From Collybiopsis luxurians FD-317 M1 (Eukaryota; Basidiomycota; Agaricomycetes; Agaricales; Omphalotaceae): a stretch of DNA of 64,000 nucleotides. Made by a program: the position numbers and the translations under genes. The stretch is from contig KN834755.1 in NCBI GenBank assembly GCA_000827265.1, forward strand, positions 1,106,487 through 1,170,486, read 5' to 3'. Positions 1 to 13,648 of this stretch are shown piece by piece (the stretch's first letter is position 1; every line of letters begins with the position of its first letter). The notes below the pieces were generated by a model. That model was not told where the DNA came from and searched no databases. It saw only the letters and a program-made list of their open reading frames with translations.

Positions 1-2613
1 CTGTCCGCGAGTGAAACCATTCAAGCAGTAAAATTGCGCATGCCGGTGCACACGTACGTTGACGGTTGTGCCGACGAGGGGATTTTCTTCCCGCATACAT
101 CAGCCTCTCTACACGTGGTTCGTATAGAAGATTCAAACACTCATCAGCAGCATCAGGGAATCAGGGTCCCATTGTGAGTGCTAGTACTGTTTATAACGCA
201 CCTAATCTAAAAAAAAAGTACACTAACTCGAAATGTTTCCATCTGTTACGTCCACTTTTGATCCATTTTATGACATCATTTATCTTTCTTTAGCTGGTTG
301 TATGCGCGCGAGGACGCAAAGCTAATTGACCCTGGAAGCTACGGAGAAAAGTTGAAGCGTTTGTCCTCCTTCAAACTTCACTTGCTTAACTACAATTAGA
401 CGCTCAGTCCATCACTGATCATGACGAAGACGCCTTTCCTCACCTGACCAGGGCAATAACTTCGTACAAGCCGTCCTTCAGAGTCTTCAATTAATGCTTG
501 TATCTCTTACCACGTCTGGACTCGGAAATTCCAGTTCCGAGCGTAAACCTTCAGTCAAGACCCTAGTAGAGGTCTAGACCTTTTGCACTCTGAGTGACAG
601 ATTAAACTTTCTCTTCAGCGATCGTAGCCCTCGCAGTCGGGAATTCCCCTACTTACATACTTACCCGAGTTCAAACGTTCGGGATCCTCCTAGTAAAATC
701 CTGAACTCTAAATTTTCGTCTCGTAACTCATTTCAGTGGAACAAATCTCATATATTTTGCAGATCAAAACGATGGGTAAACAACGATCTGTGTACAAGGT
801 ATATGGTATCATCATGATCTACCCCATGTGTCACATTGTCTCATCCTATCCTAATCCCATCTGGAACGTCCATGGGTCCATGGACGTCGACGCGACGACG
901 TTTCATTCAGAACTCAATGAAAGTAAGGATTAACAATTTCCGACTTGTTCGCAGCCAAGATTGATACCATTTACATGTACCTTTTGCGTCAACATTTGCA
1001 CGCATATCTCACTCACTCACATAACAGTGAGTGCTCATCGATTTCATCGACACTCCATGTATGCACTTATTGCGTCAGAATTCACGCATACAACAACATT
1101 TTCGTCGGTTCGATTCTGGCCGAAAGAAATAGAATTCATCACCTCTTACCGCCAGACCCACCCAACACGATGATAATGATGCTACTCAATTTGCATAATG
1201 TTTGCAAAATCTTACCGAGAAAATCCATACCACCCGTCCGTCCATCCGTCTATCGGAAAACTCCAAGCATTTTACAATACACCGAAGCTGAACAGCTGAA
1301 CCACGAATACCTCTTCAAGAATCAACAAAGAACAGATACGGATCTGGAACCAACACGTCTACCTGGATACGACGTCACCCAAGCGATATCTTCGGTCTCG
1401 TTATTGTATTCTCAAGCCTACGATACCCCAGGATCAGGGATCAGTCTTTGCATACCTACAAGTTCAAAACAAAGTTCCGGACCTGTCTCTCGAAAATTGA
1501 AGTTGATAGGGGAACTGATCTAGGGGAGGTAACTGATCCGCGCACCATATAGAATACAATGAATACCTCATGCAGACTGTGAACGATTCTACCTACCGTA
1601 GCACCATACCTTCGAGTTGCGTTCCAACTTGAAGCAAAAGTTTCAAACTACCAGACTTGGAATTGCCTTTCAAGTTCATAGACGACAGGAATGCTGATCC
1701 GCAATAACACTAAGGCTCTTCTCTCCGGTCTACCTGGGCATGGCATTTCGCTTCATTTCCATCCGTTAGACTGAAACCCGTCTCTTATATCCTCTCATGT
1801 CAAATACTAAGTACTAAGTGCTCGTGTCACCGCGTCAAGGAGGGAGCGCCGATACCCTTGCTAAAGCAAAAAATTGTATATTGAATTTCATCATAGTATC
1901 GCCAAACATTATCGCCATTAAGATCCCACTAAACCATTATCGACATAGGAAAGAACCAGAGAAAAAAAACCATGCAATGCAGATGCTTATTAGTTAGTAT
2001 TACAATTGTACAAAAAGAAAAAGCATCTTCCCAACCGAAGATAGCGAGAGAGGAGATACGAGTAGAACCGATAAAACCGTTTTGAACTATGTACCAGTTG
2101 AAGGTGGGAAAAAAATAGCCCAAGTAAGAACGCGGAGAGGAACACAACGCACCAAGAGAGAAAGAAAAGAAAGAAAACCAACTAGGAATACTAGCAGGAC
2201 AACTTTACCAAAGTACAGAGAAGAGTTGTAAAAAGAGAGCAAAACTGATGATGCATGAGCGTTACGCGTATGTGTGTGTGTGAGGATGTGAGTGTGAGAG
2301 GATATGAGTGCATGAGTGCGTGCGTGAGGGTGAATGTGTGAGTATGAGAGTACGTGTGCAAGTAGAGTATGAGTAGATGATGGATGCACTGAAAGATGCA
2401 GAAAAAAGTGAGAGGGAGAAACAACTGGAAAGAAAATTACCTAGGGATGTATAGTATAGTACACAATGCAAAGAAGAACATAACCCTGAGTAGGAGAAGA
2501 AAGCACAGATATTTACCTAACAACATATGATTCACCAGAAAAAAAAAGACAAAAAACAAGGAAACACAGCAGGATTTAATCACGCTACTGCTTTGTTGAT
2601 GTCCCAACGTCGA
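1..2613. other. gene-poor 5' flank
   Basis: I see no convincing gene here. The longest open frame (about 945-1523, +) begins at a non-ATG codon and shows no domain, no compositional constraint and no plausible splice partner. The part from about 1850 to 2613 lies just downstream of the minus-strand MKS1-like gene, so some of it is probably that gene's 3' UTR and terminator. A TG-rich tract is listed separately. Confidence 0.5.
2268..2352. repeat. TG-rich low-complexity tract
   Basis: This stretch is an imperfect run of GTGTGTGTG, GTGAGTGTGAG and similar TG/GA steps. Read on the minus strand it is CA/TC-rich and produces the spurious open frames rich in His, Thr and Ser found here. It lies downstream of the minus-strand gene ending at 2614. 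Confidence 0.7.
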
Positions 2614-5600
2614 CTACCTTCCTCCCCCAGCCCAACTCCGATTCCTCTGCATTCTCACAGGTCTCATAATCCCCGCAAGATCATCTTCATCTGGCTCCCC
2701 TCCGTCACCATTCCCATTCCCATTCCCATTCCCATTCCCATTCCCATTCTCATTCCCGTTACCATCGTTCCCGTTCTCGTTCCCATTCCCATTTTCAGCC
2801 GACCCATTCCTGCTCGTCCTCGCCGACAAACGCACAACAGTAGGGAACGTCGTCAACGGCTGCAACGCCGGACTCAGCGCACTACTACTGCTCCTCCTTG
2901 GCCCATTGAACTCCTTCTTGTGTATCTTCCTCGACCACAGCAGATTCTGACGCAGACTTTCGGAAATTTCGGTTCGAAGCATCAATTGTCGTGTCGTACG
3001 CGGTGAAGAGGGCGGGGCAGCAGGGGGGAGGTTGTATGGGAATGCGAGAGGGACTTGCACCGGTGGAGTCGTAATGGTTTCATTGGCGTTTCCGACGTAT
3101 TGAGATTGGGAACGCAGCGGCTGAGGTGGAGGGATGGGATCTGGGTGCGCTGGATGCGCAGCTTGGGGGAGAAACGCGGGTCGCGCAAGAGGAGCAGGGG
3201 CAACAGGTGCAGCAGGAGCAACAGAAGCAGTAGGAGCAACAGGAGCAACAGGAGTTACTGAAGGAGGAACCACTCTCGAACTAGAAGACCTCGTACTCCT
3301 TCTATCCGCAAGAGCAGCCAACTTTTCATGGGCAGCACTCTTCGACATCTGCAAACCGGGGTCATGATCCGGATCATCTTCACTAGTGTCTTCCATCTCC
3401 GCATCCACAGGCCGCGCCTTCGGCCGATACGCCCCACCAGAGCTCCCATTCGACGACAGCACGTCTCTCTGCTTCCCTTTCCCCTTATTATCAGGAAACG
3501 CAAGCGCACTCAGATCCCTACTATAACTCGACGCAGTTATAGAGTTGGCAACAGGGAGAGCCGCAGCACTCTTTGTAGGTTTCAGAGGAGCAGCTTTCGA
3601 GAAGGCAGGGCCGGGTACGGGTCCAGGACCGACGTAATTCCCCGCATTCACAGGCCGTCGAGTATTCGATGGCCCAGCTTCAGTATTATTCGCCGTTGTT
3701 GTTTGCGGCGGAGGCTGCCTCGTTGCATTCGTCGGAGGCCCAGCAGTCAATTTACTCGCCCCTGTCATCTGCGGCGGAAGCTGCCTCGTCGCATTCGTCG
3801 GAGCCCCAGCGCTCAAATTACTCGCCCCTATCGTCTGCGGCGGAGGCCGCCTATTCGCATTCACCGGAGCACCAGAAGTCAAATTACTCGTAGTCGCAGC
3901 CGTCGAGATATTCGTCAACGGCCTCAACTGCTCAATGCCCACCCTCGCAATCCCATTATTCGGCCTCCCTCCCATAGCCACATCGCTACTCGAATACCCC
4001 CGCTTATACGGATGATTATCCGGGAAAATCCCCGGATCGGGATTCATCAATTGGCTCAATAGGCCAGACTGAGATCGCGTAGAGAGGTTGGAATAGCTAC
4101 GCTTTGGGACTTTGGTAAACATTTCGCGTTGGCGTTGGGCTTCGAGCGTAGCTTCGCGAAGCTTTTGTTCGATGGCTTGTTGCTGTTGCAGATCGCGTTC
4201 AGAACGACGGAGTGGTTTGTGATGACCACCGGCTTGGGGTTGAGGGCGATGATGGGAAGGAGCAACAGCAGGAACAGCAGCTCGAGCCTCAGCTTGATGT
4301 GACTCTTGCTCCGGCTGGACTTTTGGTTTCGCAAGTGAAACGAGCGTAGGAACATTCGGCTGTGAGTGATGTCTGGAGGGACCAGGTCGTCGAGGACTCG
4401 GTCTCGTTCCATTTGCAGGACTCTTTTTGCTACTTGGAGCAGCAGGAGGAGCCGCAGCAGGAACAACACCTTTACCAGTAACACCATTTTCATCTTCACT
4501 AACCCATTCCTCATCATCGTCCTCACCAGCTACTCCATTCTCCACCAACGTCGTACCACCCTTTTCAGCATCAATATCACTCTTATGTTCATCCTCGAAT
4601 TCACTATCCAAATCAGTATCCGTCTCATCCCAATCATCGTCGTCATCATCTGCCAGGACAACCTTTTTCGTCCTCGGAGCCTGAATGACAGCTTCGGCGG
4701 CAGACAGATTGGCAGAAGCATGTGGAAGCCCGCGGGGTTGACGTGAACTATCGGTTGCGGGAGCAGGACGTGCAGGAACAGGCGCGACGGGAGCGACAGG
4801 CGGTGGCGCAGGGGCGAGAGGTTGGACAGGGAGCATACCACCTTGAGTCCTCATCCTCGCTAGAGATGAAGTATGAGGAGGTGAAACTATTTTCGACTCT
4901 GCACCAACAGAGAGAGCTGTCGACTTGGTATGGGCTTGAGATGATGTGGACAGATCCGTATTTGACGGAGAGTGTCCCGGAGATTGGGATCCAATATTAA
5001 ACATGGCTCGTTTCCCAGGGGTCGCGGGGTGATGAGGCTGGAGTGGAGCTTGACCGGAAGGAGGATGGGTGTACGTAGTTGCTGGTAACTGAGGCCCTTG
5101 GTGCAAGGCTGGCCCTCCCCCTCCCGGCATTGATCTTTCGCGGACACGGTCTTGATCTTTTCCCGGAGAGGTAATCAACGGCCCTGAAGGCGCTGACAAT
5201 AATGAGCTTAAAAGGTACCAAATCTCTACAGTTAGCACGTACCAAGATGTGACGACTCACGCATCTGAGCTTGCTGTCCCTGGACACGAGTTGCTCGGTC
5301 CTGATCATGCGGCCCGGGAATATGCGTAAGAGCACCTAAGCGAACACCTTTGCGGCCGACCAAATGAGCTTTTTTACGCGATGCCATCATAAGCCCATCA
5401 TGGTTATGGGATGCCCTGCCACGACTACGACTCCGGCTCTTGGAATCACTAGTGCCTGACGTATTCGAGCTTCCACGTCGCGAAGTTCGATTGTTCTTTA
5501 CTCGTTGCCGGTCACTGACATCACTTTCACCCCAACTTCCTCCGCTGTAAGACCCCTGCGCGTCACTCGCTTGACGAGAAAGACGCGTCGCTTGCCCGGA

Positions 5601-6958
5601 TTGGCTGCCACTGCTCACGTTCTCAGACATGTTCTCAGACGCAGCATACACCTGATGATGGGATGACGAGTTATCTGAGCGACCACCGGCAGGTCGAACA
5701 GGAGACAAACCATCCGAACTACCAGAGCTATGCTCATCGCCACGTTTAAGGAAGAAAATTCTTGCGTCATGTGGTTTCAGAGTCGAGTTCGGAGATCGCA
5801 TATCGTTCGAGTGAACGGAAGTCGACGAAGTAGCGGTCAAATGACTGATATTAGAGTTGGTCGAAGAAGTGACGCTGAGAGGGGAAGTAGACGTAACAGA
5901 ACCCGAGGTATTGGCAGAAGAGGATGGGGGTTCTAGATTAGTAGGGATCGATGCACGCGATCCAGATGCTGAATCATGAGCAGATGATCGGGTCTGAGAG
6001 TGAGAGTCAGACGAAGGAGCTAGGAAGAAGTTTGGTTGTCGCCGTTCTCGAGGGGGCGATGGGAATTCAGGTGATAGACGCGGAGGGGGGAGCTGAACGT
6101 GAGTATGACCGACGGGATCGGTAGCCACGGTCGCCGGAAGTACAGGCGTAGCCGGTGGGGTGGGGTGGGGTGTCGGGTTAGGCGTTGGATTGACCACGAC
6201 TACCAGTGGAAAAGGAGCAGTAGGTGTACTGGTAACCGAATTGACCAAGGATGCGTTTGATTGCGTAAAAGCATGCGGAGATGAACTGACACTGGAGGTA
6301 GAAAAAGCAGCGGGACCATCAGGAGCAACGACAGTAACCGGAGGGGGCTTATCAGCGGACTGAGAAGGAGGTATAATAGAAATGGACAGTAATTCAGCAG
6401 CAGGGGTAGGAAGATGAGATGATTCGGAGGTTGAAACCGCGGGCTCAACCTTGGCGGTTGCCCGAGGCAAACGAAGCTTTGAATGCAGAATCTGCGACCT
6501 CGGAGAAGAGCCGGGTAGAACCTCACAGAAAATTTTCCCTATCGGCAGTCTGAGTGAGGACAACTGCAAGTCCTGTGAAGACGCGGACCCTGAGTGGAAT
6601 ATCAAATTATCTGACCGTTCAAAAAATGTAGAAACTAACGGACCTGAGCCAGAAGCTGAAGGGCCTAGTTCAGTAGGAGAATCTGGGGTTAACGGTCGAT
6701 ACTTGAACGACCTCCCAGTCATCTGTTGTGACCATAGACGCCACGAAAGGTTTTCGAGGCGCTTTCCTTCATGCAAGGAAGCTTGACATTTGGTAAACAC
6801 TGAATGTTGTGACTCAGTTAAAGCTTCAAAGCTATATTTTTGGGCGACGTACAGAACCAAAGACTAGTTAAAGCCTCAGCGCCGTCAAGGTCCTTGAGAG
6901 CATCAACCGAAATGTTAAGAATTGGAGTCGGTAAGTTGGCGGGCATTGTGATGGACAT
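2614..6958 (-). CDS. MKS1-like transcriptional regulator (areA GATA-like motif plus DUF3295-like motif)
   Basis: The model has three exons: 6958-6853, 6799-5261 and 5192-2614. The introns (53 and 68 nt; donors GTACGT and GTGAGT) restore one frame of 1407 residues. Residues about 30-60 carry LWFLFTKC followed by GKRLENLSWRLWS, the hallmark of the short areA GATA-like N-terminal motif (PF08550). Near residue 1280 TTRQLMLRTEISESLRQNLL, followed by WSRK, matches the conserved C-terminal core of the DUF3295 family, and an acidic DDDDDDWDETDTD stretch lies between them. This combination is known from fungal proteins related to yeast Mks1, a negative regulator linked to Ras-cAMP, lysine and retrograde/nitrogen signalling; a regulatory role here is inference. 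The rest is predicted disordered, rich in Ser, Pro and Ala. The ATG at 6958 was chosen because it lies just before the conserved MPANLPTPIL segment; the next ATG is at 6946. The frame is open upstream to 7237 from a non-ATG codon. Confidence 0.85.
2703..2812 (-). repeat. hexanucleotide microsatellite inside the MKS1-like CDS
   Basis: Tandem CATTCC hexamers on the plus strand, with interruptions, encode an Asn-Gly run (GNGNGN and variants) about 30-70 residues from the C-terminus of the minus-strand MKS1-like protein. Because the unit is 6 bp, length changes keep the frame, so the tract can vary between strains without destroying the protein. Confidence 0.85.
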
Positions 6959-9900
6959 TGCCAACGTTGAGCCCAACGCTGTGAGGGACGACGACGACGA
7001 GGACAAAAAAGGGTACGGCAGAATTAGAGAGCAGCTGGGTGATGGTGGAAGAACATCAGGGCGAAAAGGAATTTCAGGCTTTTTTTGCGGACCGGACTTC
7101 CATATCCCAGAAGTAATCACGTGATTTTGAGATTTCTGTACCTCAGTTCGCCGCCTGACCATGGTCATCTGGACCGGAGGACCAAGTTCCCTCGGAATTT
7201 CCACTGTCCAGTTAACAGTCTGAATATTCAAGTCCACAGCCAGTTTTTAACATTTTTCATTTGTTCGAATTCCGGTTTCAAGTTTTGTTGGGAGAATTAT
7301 CTTCCCGCAAAATACCTGTCCTCAATCAAAACTCGAGTCTCCGAGGAGAACCCATGGGGGTTTGATACAATCTCTACCAGTCAACTGACCATCTATTCAA
7401 TTCAGCCCTAGAACAACGTTTCGATAGTTACTGTAATGGCGGGCCTTGTTATACTCCATCTTTCACCCTCTCTCGGAACTTTGGTACAGACTTAGTTTGA
7501 GGGCGCAGACGTCCCAAGCCTCGAGCTCTACCAATACAGTATTTATGACCCCACAAACAGCCCTTCCTCTCTTCACAAACTAGTAAAATGAAACTCCATT
7601 CTTTTACTCGATCCCTAATTTTGATAGCTTCATCTCATCCCGTTCGTGACTGCCAGTAGCTGCCAACCCACCTACCCGCACCATTAATTTTGATTTATAT
7701 AAAATCCAAAAAAAACAAGCTAACCTAAAGCAAGTCTTTCTATCTATCTTCCCAGTCGGCATTCCCACTTTCTTCCGAAAACGCGTCCTATTCGCTGATC
7801 GCCCACCGAATTTTCCCCCCCTTCTAACTCGTTATGTACAGGCTTGTACAGGGCCTTTCGTTTGAGCTATGTAAGTATCCGGAAATAACCTGCATGCATC
7901 CGTCACGTCTATGATCATGCATCTATGAATCATAGCCCTATCATATCGCTAACTGCTTTATCAGTTTCCTTCAGGAATCCTGCATGCGACAGTGCCACTC
8001 GCAAAGCCCCACACTGCCCCGCACTCACTACCCTACCCCACATTCATAACTCCCTAATAGCTCCCTATAGCTCCCTCCGTCTACTTCCTATTCTTACCAG
8101 AGCCGTGACCCCATCAGTGATATATTTGACAACTTCCCCGCTTCCCCGGTTTGGCGCTGAAAGGATCTCGTATAATACATGAATCTGGCTGGCGTCAGCT
8201 CAATGTCCATCTTCTCTCGACCGTCACATCCCAACGTCCCAGACAGAACAATATACACGTAAGCTATAAGAAGCTATGTATGTTGTAGACAATCCGTTCT
8301 ATCCCGGTATGTATGAGGTTCTAATTTTAACCCACGTTCCCTCCCTGTTGAATTGGGTCGAAACGCCGACACGCACGAACAATTTACCAAACACAGCAGA
8401 CATCATGTATGCACCCCCGCATCATGTACAGTAGGGCGAGGCCCAGAGGGGAAGGCAATGACGATCTCATGCGGAATAGGATTTTATATTGAATGATGTA
8501 TGTACCTGTGTTTACTTTTTACGCAGTTGCATTGCAGCCTAATACACTTGCTACTATAGAATGATGTGTAGCGGCAGGCAAAGTGCTTGATTCGAAGCGT
8601 AAAAGCGACGAAGTTCTTCCTCCATTACATAGATTATTAGCGTTCAAGCTCTCAAACGACAAGCGGAGTCGGAGTTGAGACTTGACCTCATTCCCGACTC
8701 CAGTGTCCGACTCAAGCTCTTTAAACGGCAAGAAAGTCCCCAAAAAAACGTTTTGCAACGATGCTCAAATGCCTTTCGGGTCTTCGGAATGATATCGGAC
8801 TATTTCGACCCCTCCTTTACCCTTAAGTGCTTACTTGCCACTCTTGCTTTGTGTTCGTAAAAAGACATTAATGTTGATCGCCAAGTTCCAACACGATGCA
8901 CGATACTTATCCTATCCTACGATAACCCAAAGTATTTGCCATAGGGTCCTTGTTTCCTTTATTTGTTAGCCGCATGTACGGGAATCCGGAACTGCTTCCG
9001 CCTCAACAACCCCCACCTTGGCGATTTGTCCCCCCTTCACCTCATAATCGTCAAAATCCTCATTTTACGACCCATTATGACTTGAAAATGCTCGCACATC
9101 TCCTGAACGTCACCTTTCGCTCTTCTTTTCGCGACCGCGAGTGTCCGCGACGAGGGTGGAGCTCAATGTCCGCTTCCCTTCCTTCAATTCCCAACCACCT
9201 AACTAACTCCGTAATTTCATTTCAAACCATCCTGGGTCCATGTCCACTCCACAGCTTTTTACAGCGAGAATGGTTTGGCAGAATTTCGATCAGGTGTTAA
9301 GTACTGTTCTCAGCTAGTGCTCACTTGCTATACTTGCTCAATGCTCGAAAATCCCGATTGCTTAACTTGAGTTACCGAGAAATGTCATCGCTTTCCCCTT
9401 TAAGGAAAAGAAGGTTAACGGGGACTGGTAAGACTGGGCAATTAGCCCGACAACGGGTATTGGGCACTCCACGATTCGAGTAACGGGTAATAAGTAGTGC
9501 GACTCGGACTCGGAAAGGCAAGGGTAGGACGTGCCAGAAGAACGCCGTCACCTCGTCAGCGTTACAGTTAGCGTTGGCTTCTAGGCTATGATTCGACAGG
9601 ATATGAAGGGTTTGAATAGCTTATTACTCGAACAAGTAAGTACGATATAGGGAGCGCTAACTACTGGTACATCCTTGTTGCTGACGCTGACTCGGGCGCT
9701 GATAAGAATGTAAGCATAGAACGAAGCGTCACGATACCCAGTGCAAGCACTGAGCAGATCAAAAACCGGGTACTTAAATTTACTCCTAGCATGTAGTCCT
9801 ACGGCCTCGTACGCCATACAGTACAGGTACGTATCATAAAGTCCGATCCGAAATCCAGCAAACATATTGCATACTTACATGGCACCTCCCGACCCGGGAC

Positions 9901-12286
9901 CGCTATCTTGAGCCTACCTTTCCCTTTGGCGTTTGAAAACAAACATCTCTTTGCAATAACTTATTAGTGTACTAAGTTTCTGTGTCCATCTTGGGAAACG
10001 CCGCACAGGGACACCAAGAGTTGGACAGCGGCGACTCTGGCGGAATCCAATTCCTAGCGGCGATAGAGCCTAACGAGCCTGACACGCATACATACAATGG
10101 AAAAAGAGTACAAAGAAGACCAAATGCGGTCATCATTCACGTACACCCATGGCTCACCCTCCTCGACGAAGAATTCAAGAGGGCCGGAGCCGCACTGAAC
10201 ATTGGAAATCAAAAAATACAATTTTTGGAACATCCTCAACTGTGGCATTTGTACAGTGCACACTTTTACTAACCACAGCCCAATACGAGCAATTAGTATT
10301 CAGTAATTCAGCGTATATACGCCATTGGAGCTGGAGCCTGCCATCGAATTGACGTGGGCAGAGAAATCACGCTGAACGTTGATGGTGTATGGATGTAACC
10401 AAATTTCTTCCCGATCAGCCATCGTTCAATGCCAACAGTCTAGCGATAGCCAACATACATAATAACGTCGACTGTGTTATTTGGTTTTTTTTATGTACGC
10501 ATTTATCATCACCCGTGATGGACGAAGCTTTGAGGAATGAAGTAATTATGTGGAGCAGAAAGAATTTAACGACTGGTCGTCGTTCTGTCCAACAACTTGT
10601 CGTATTTAGCTCCTCAGGCCGCACTTAGCTCCTTCAACAAATACATACCCATCACTCGTTACTGGTTCTGACCCTAGCTTCGGGCCACTAATAAGTAGGG
10701 CTCTGTAAGCTTGCATAGTAAGCATTTTAGCTCACCGCGACTTTACCGTCTTGTCATGCACGGAGAAACCCGTTAGAGGATGCATTCAGTTATCATCGAT
10801 TCGGATTCACAGATTGCTCGATAGGTACTAAGGAAGAGCCTTATGGACTTGAACTATAATTACCATATGTTTGGGAGATAACGGTTTGACGTGAGTACCA
10901 TTTCAGACTTTTCGCATCCAGGTCTGGACCTTTTTCGAACAGCGTTATGCCAGTGTAAATCAGTAGTCAGGGGCGGCGCTGGTTGGAATGCATCCATACA
11001 TAGGTGTTCGCAAAATTTCACCCACAGAGACATGCCTGATGATACATGAACGAAAATCCCAACTTTTGTCGGTTTATCTGGATAATATTAACCAAAAGGC
11101 CAGGTTAAGCAGACACTTACGAGTCCAGAAAGCTCAAGCTTCGTACGTGGTTCTCTCTCACCGGATATTGGCTCTTTTAGTGACACCGGAAAGACCTTTT
11201 TCAGGACTTACGCACGTTCAAAAGAAACGAAAGTTTGGAAACATGGCATCAGATTCGCCAGTCCCCACTTTCCGAAGCTGAACCCGCGGACAACTGCAAG
11301 CAAGGTTCAACTGTACGTGTACTTACCTCGATCCGTCTGAGCCCTATTGGTTACTGGAAGTATATCTACATCTACATGCTGAATGATCCCCTAAACTAAT
11401 TGGAGATCCACAGTCCAACACTCAACGTTCGCCATTAATATGTTTATCAGCTCTCAAAAAATTAGCAATTGTTCCTCGACTCGCTGAGTGCATATGAAAA
11501 AGTGCAGATTCGTAATGTACACAGCGCCACACCATACGGACGCTGCATAAGCTCACGGAGACAGCGAAGTTCTATAGGATATGTATAATGGAAAACCGAG
11601 TTCTCCGTATCGACACGGACAAACTTTTTTTTTTACTCTTATCGTGAAAATTGGACAGAGTATAGAGCTCTCGAAAGAAAAGTGAGAATAAGGAATTTCT
11701 TTGGCTGAGGCTTATCGCAGCCATACTCATGCAAGACGAGAGAATACCGGAGCAAATAAGCTCGAAATTCTCAAAGCTCGAGGGAATAGTGACCTCTCCT
11801 GTCTGTCCCCCAAGCTCACGAACACAAACCAAAACTCATGGCAAGAGGAATTTCACGGACGTGCGTCCCTTTCACGAATATCGGAATAATTCCGCTCCAC
11901 GCATTTTTCCGAGATAAGAGGATCCCTCAATTTGGTAACGGTCAAAGCTGGTTCTATTGGCCCGTCTCCTCGTGCCTGATGGCGCTGAGGGCCCACACAC
12001 TGGACCCACGACTACCCACGTGGCAGTTGTCTCGTTTCCAGGTGCTTAGGCTTGGCTTTAAACCCACTTAACTACCGATGACATCCATGGAAAACCTTCA
12101 TGTCTGAGCAGCTCGGTAAGTATTATCATTTCCGAGTCGACCCGGTGCTCGCCAACTCGTTGAAAGCTGCCAACGTTCTCGCAATTTTGAATTCTATATG
12201 GGTCGTCGTATATGTTCTCTGGAAACGGATATCGCCTTTCATTGGTTATTTCGATGTATACTCAAGGAGAGGCTGTTGTATGCACT
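6959..12286. other. gene-poor intergenic region
   Basis: Apart from the promoter side of the MKS1-like gene (about 6959-7500) I see no supported gene in these 5.3 kb. Short open frames at 7925-8182, 9982-10272, 10988-11281 and 12100-12312 have no recognisable domain and no splice partner that extends them. The last encodes one hydrophobic segment and ends 25 bp after the left edge of the tandem duplication; it could be a gene fragment. The region may hold decayed genes that I cannot identify by eye. Confidence 0.45.
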
Positions 12287-12399
12287 ATCTTCAATGTCTA
12301 GGAGGACGTTGAAATGCTGGATGCCTCTCGGCGCGACTATATATGAAGTAAGAGAAGTAAAGTGGAGCCGCTGTTAGTATGACTTGCATTCGAGAGCGT

Positions 12400-13450
12400 A
12401 AAAAACAGGCGTTCAGATAGATAACCGGTGCCGAGTCTGGCTTTGGCTGACTGATACAGCCGCTTGCATTCTGATTTTTTCAACGCTGTTATACTCGTAT
12501 TTGCTTGCCCTATACCAAATCGTACGGAAACATCCGACGACGCCGCTGTGGGTCGAAATCAACGAAATAGCGTTGAAAAAATCGCAACTGCCAAACTTTA
12601 TGCCAACGGCTGTATACAAAATCAGAGTGAAGCCGACGAAGAACCGCCTTCGAGCTAGAAGTATCGGAGCCAGTAAATTTCGAGAGTCTACAGTATACAA
12701 GATATCAAAAGCAGTGCCCTAAGATTGATGAAAGGCTTCTCACGCCGCATAAATTGGTTGAATGGTGACTGCTGCAGTCAGACTTTGGATTGCTTGAGTT
12801 TAATCACATAGATTGTGACCAGTTCATATATGCGCTGTACCGAGTTTTTATTTACCATCGTCAGTACGTAGACCAGGACTCCATATACAGATTACCAGCT
12901 GAATACAACTGGCCGCCGAGCTGCGGTAGTATAGCATGGGCGGCGTGGATTCCTTTCAATGAACAAAGATTCTGTTGTTATCAGCCTCCCGGCGAGTTGT
13001 TTGCCATTATGCAGTGTGACTCGTGAGTACTGTTAGAAACAAGCTCACTCAGTCAGAGAAGGCCTCAGAGAGGGGATCGATGAATGGAAAGAATCAATCA
13101 ATCTACTCTACTACAAGTGCAGTATTAGAATAACAAATATAGGAATGACTATGAAGAACATGAAATAACAATGAAGAGATGGGATAATATAAGGAATATG
13201 TATGAGGAAGCGGAAGTAAAGATTGGAGCGGAACGGACAAGCAACCCATATGTCAATGTTTCTCAGCAAGTACTGTTGTTAGAGCTAAACCAAATTTTAC
13301 ACTTCCATGCAGTGGACAGTCATACATATATATCAATGCACCTCCGGAAATTGGGAGGCAGAGCTTTCACTTGGGATCCCATTTGTGTTTCACAACTCTT
13401 TTGAACTCTACATTCGAGTATGACCCTCCAGACATTTCAAGGAGATCTCG
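12400..13450 (+). other. relic coding sequence in unit A, unrecognised
   Basis: Several short plus-strand frames line up here and recur in unit B (about 17355-18290). One at 12501-12722 and one at 12790-13026 (ending at GTGAGT, which could be a splice donor) look protein-like. Each unit breaks a different piece. Unit B has in-frame stops in the counterpart of 12790-13026, for example TAG after GATTGCGAC. Unit A has a 1 bp deletion near 13220 relative to unit B. I do not recognise the family. The likeliest reading is a decayed gene duplicated together with the ISG12-like gene. Confidence 0.3.
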
Positions 13451-13648
13451 ATAATGAGCAACCTAAATTTGCTGCTGAAACTTGAGCTTCGATGGTAAAC
13501 CCTAGAATGAAGTTCATCTTAGGAAATCAAGACCGGGGTTTGCTGTTGCTATGTTACTACTAGGGTATCATTGAGCGCGGTTTTGGAACTGAGTGCACAG
13601 TACTCATAGGGTTTAATCACCCCGCTCTCCCTTTAGCATATTATTTTC

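Noticed and set aside
945..1523. 192-codon plus-strand open frame
   Set aside because: It starts at a non-ATG codon, has no domain, no repeats, no splice context and ordinary composition; chance length in this base composition.
2087..2471. His/Thr/Ser-rich minus-strand frames that look like a secreted protein
   Set aside because: Produced by the TG-rich tract at 2268-2352; no independent evidence of a gene.
3328..4062. 244-codon plus-strand frame inside the MKS1-like gene
   Set aside because: Arg/Ser/Pro-rich shadow of the real minus-strand exon, which carries the conserved family motifs.
12413..12700. Minus-strand frame conserved between units A and B (also 17329-17553)
   Set aside because: Conservation is explained by the recent duplication; the unit B frame runs into the MITE and there is no domain.
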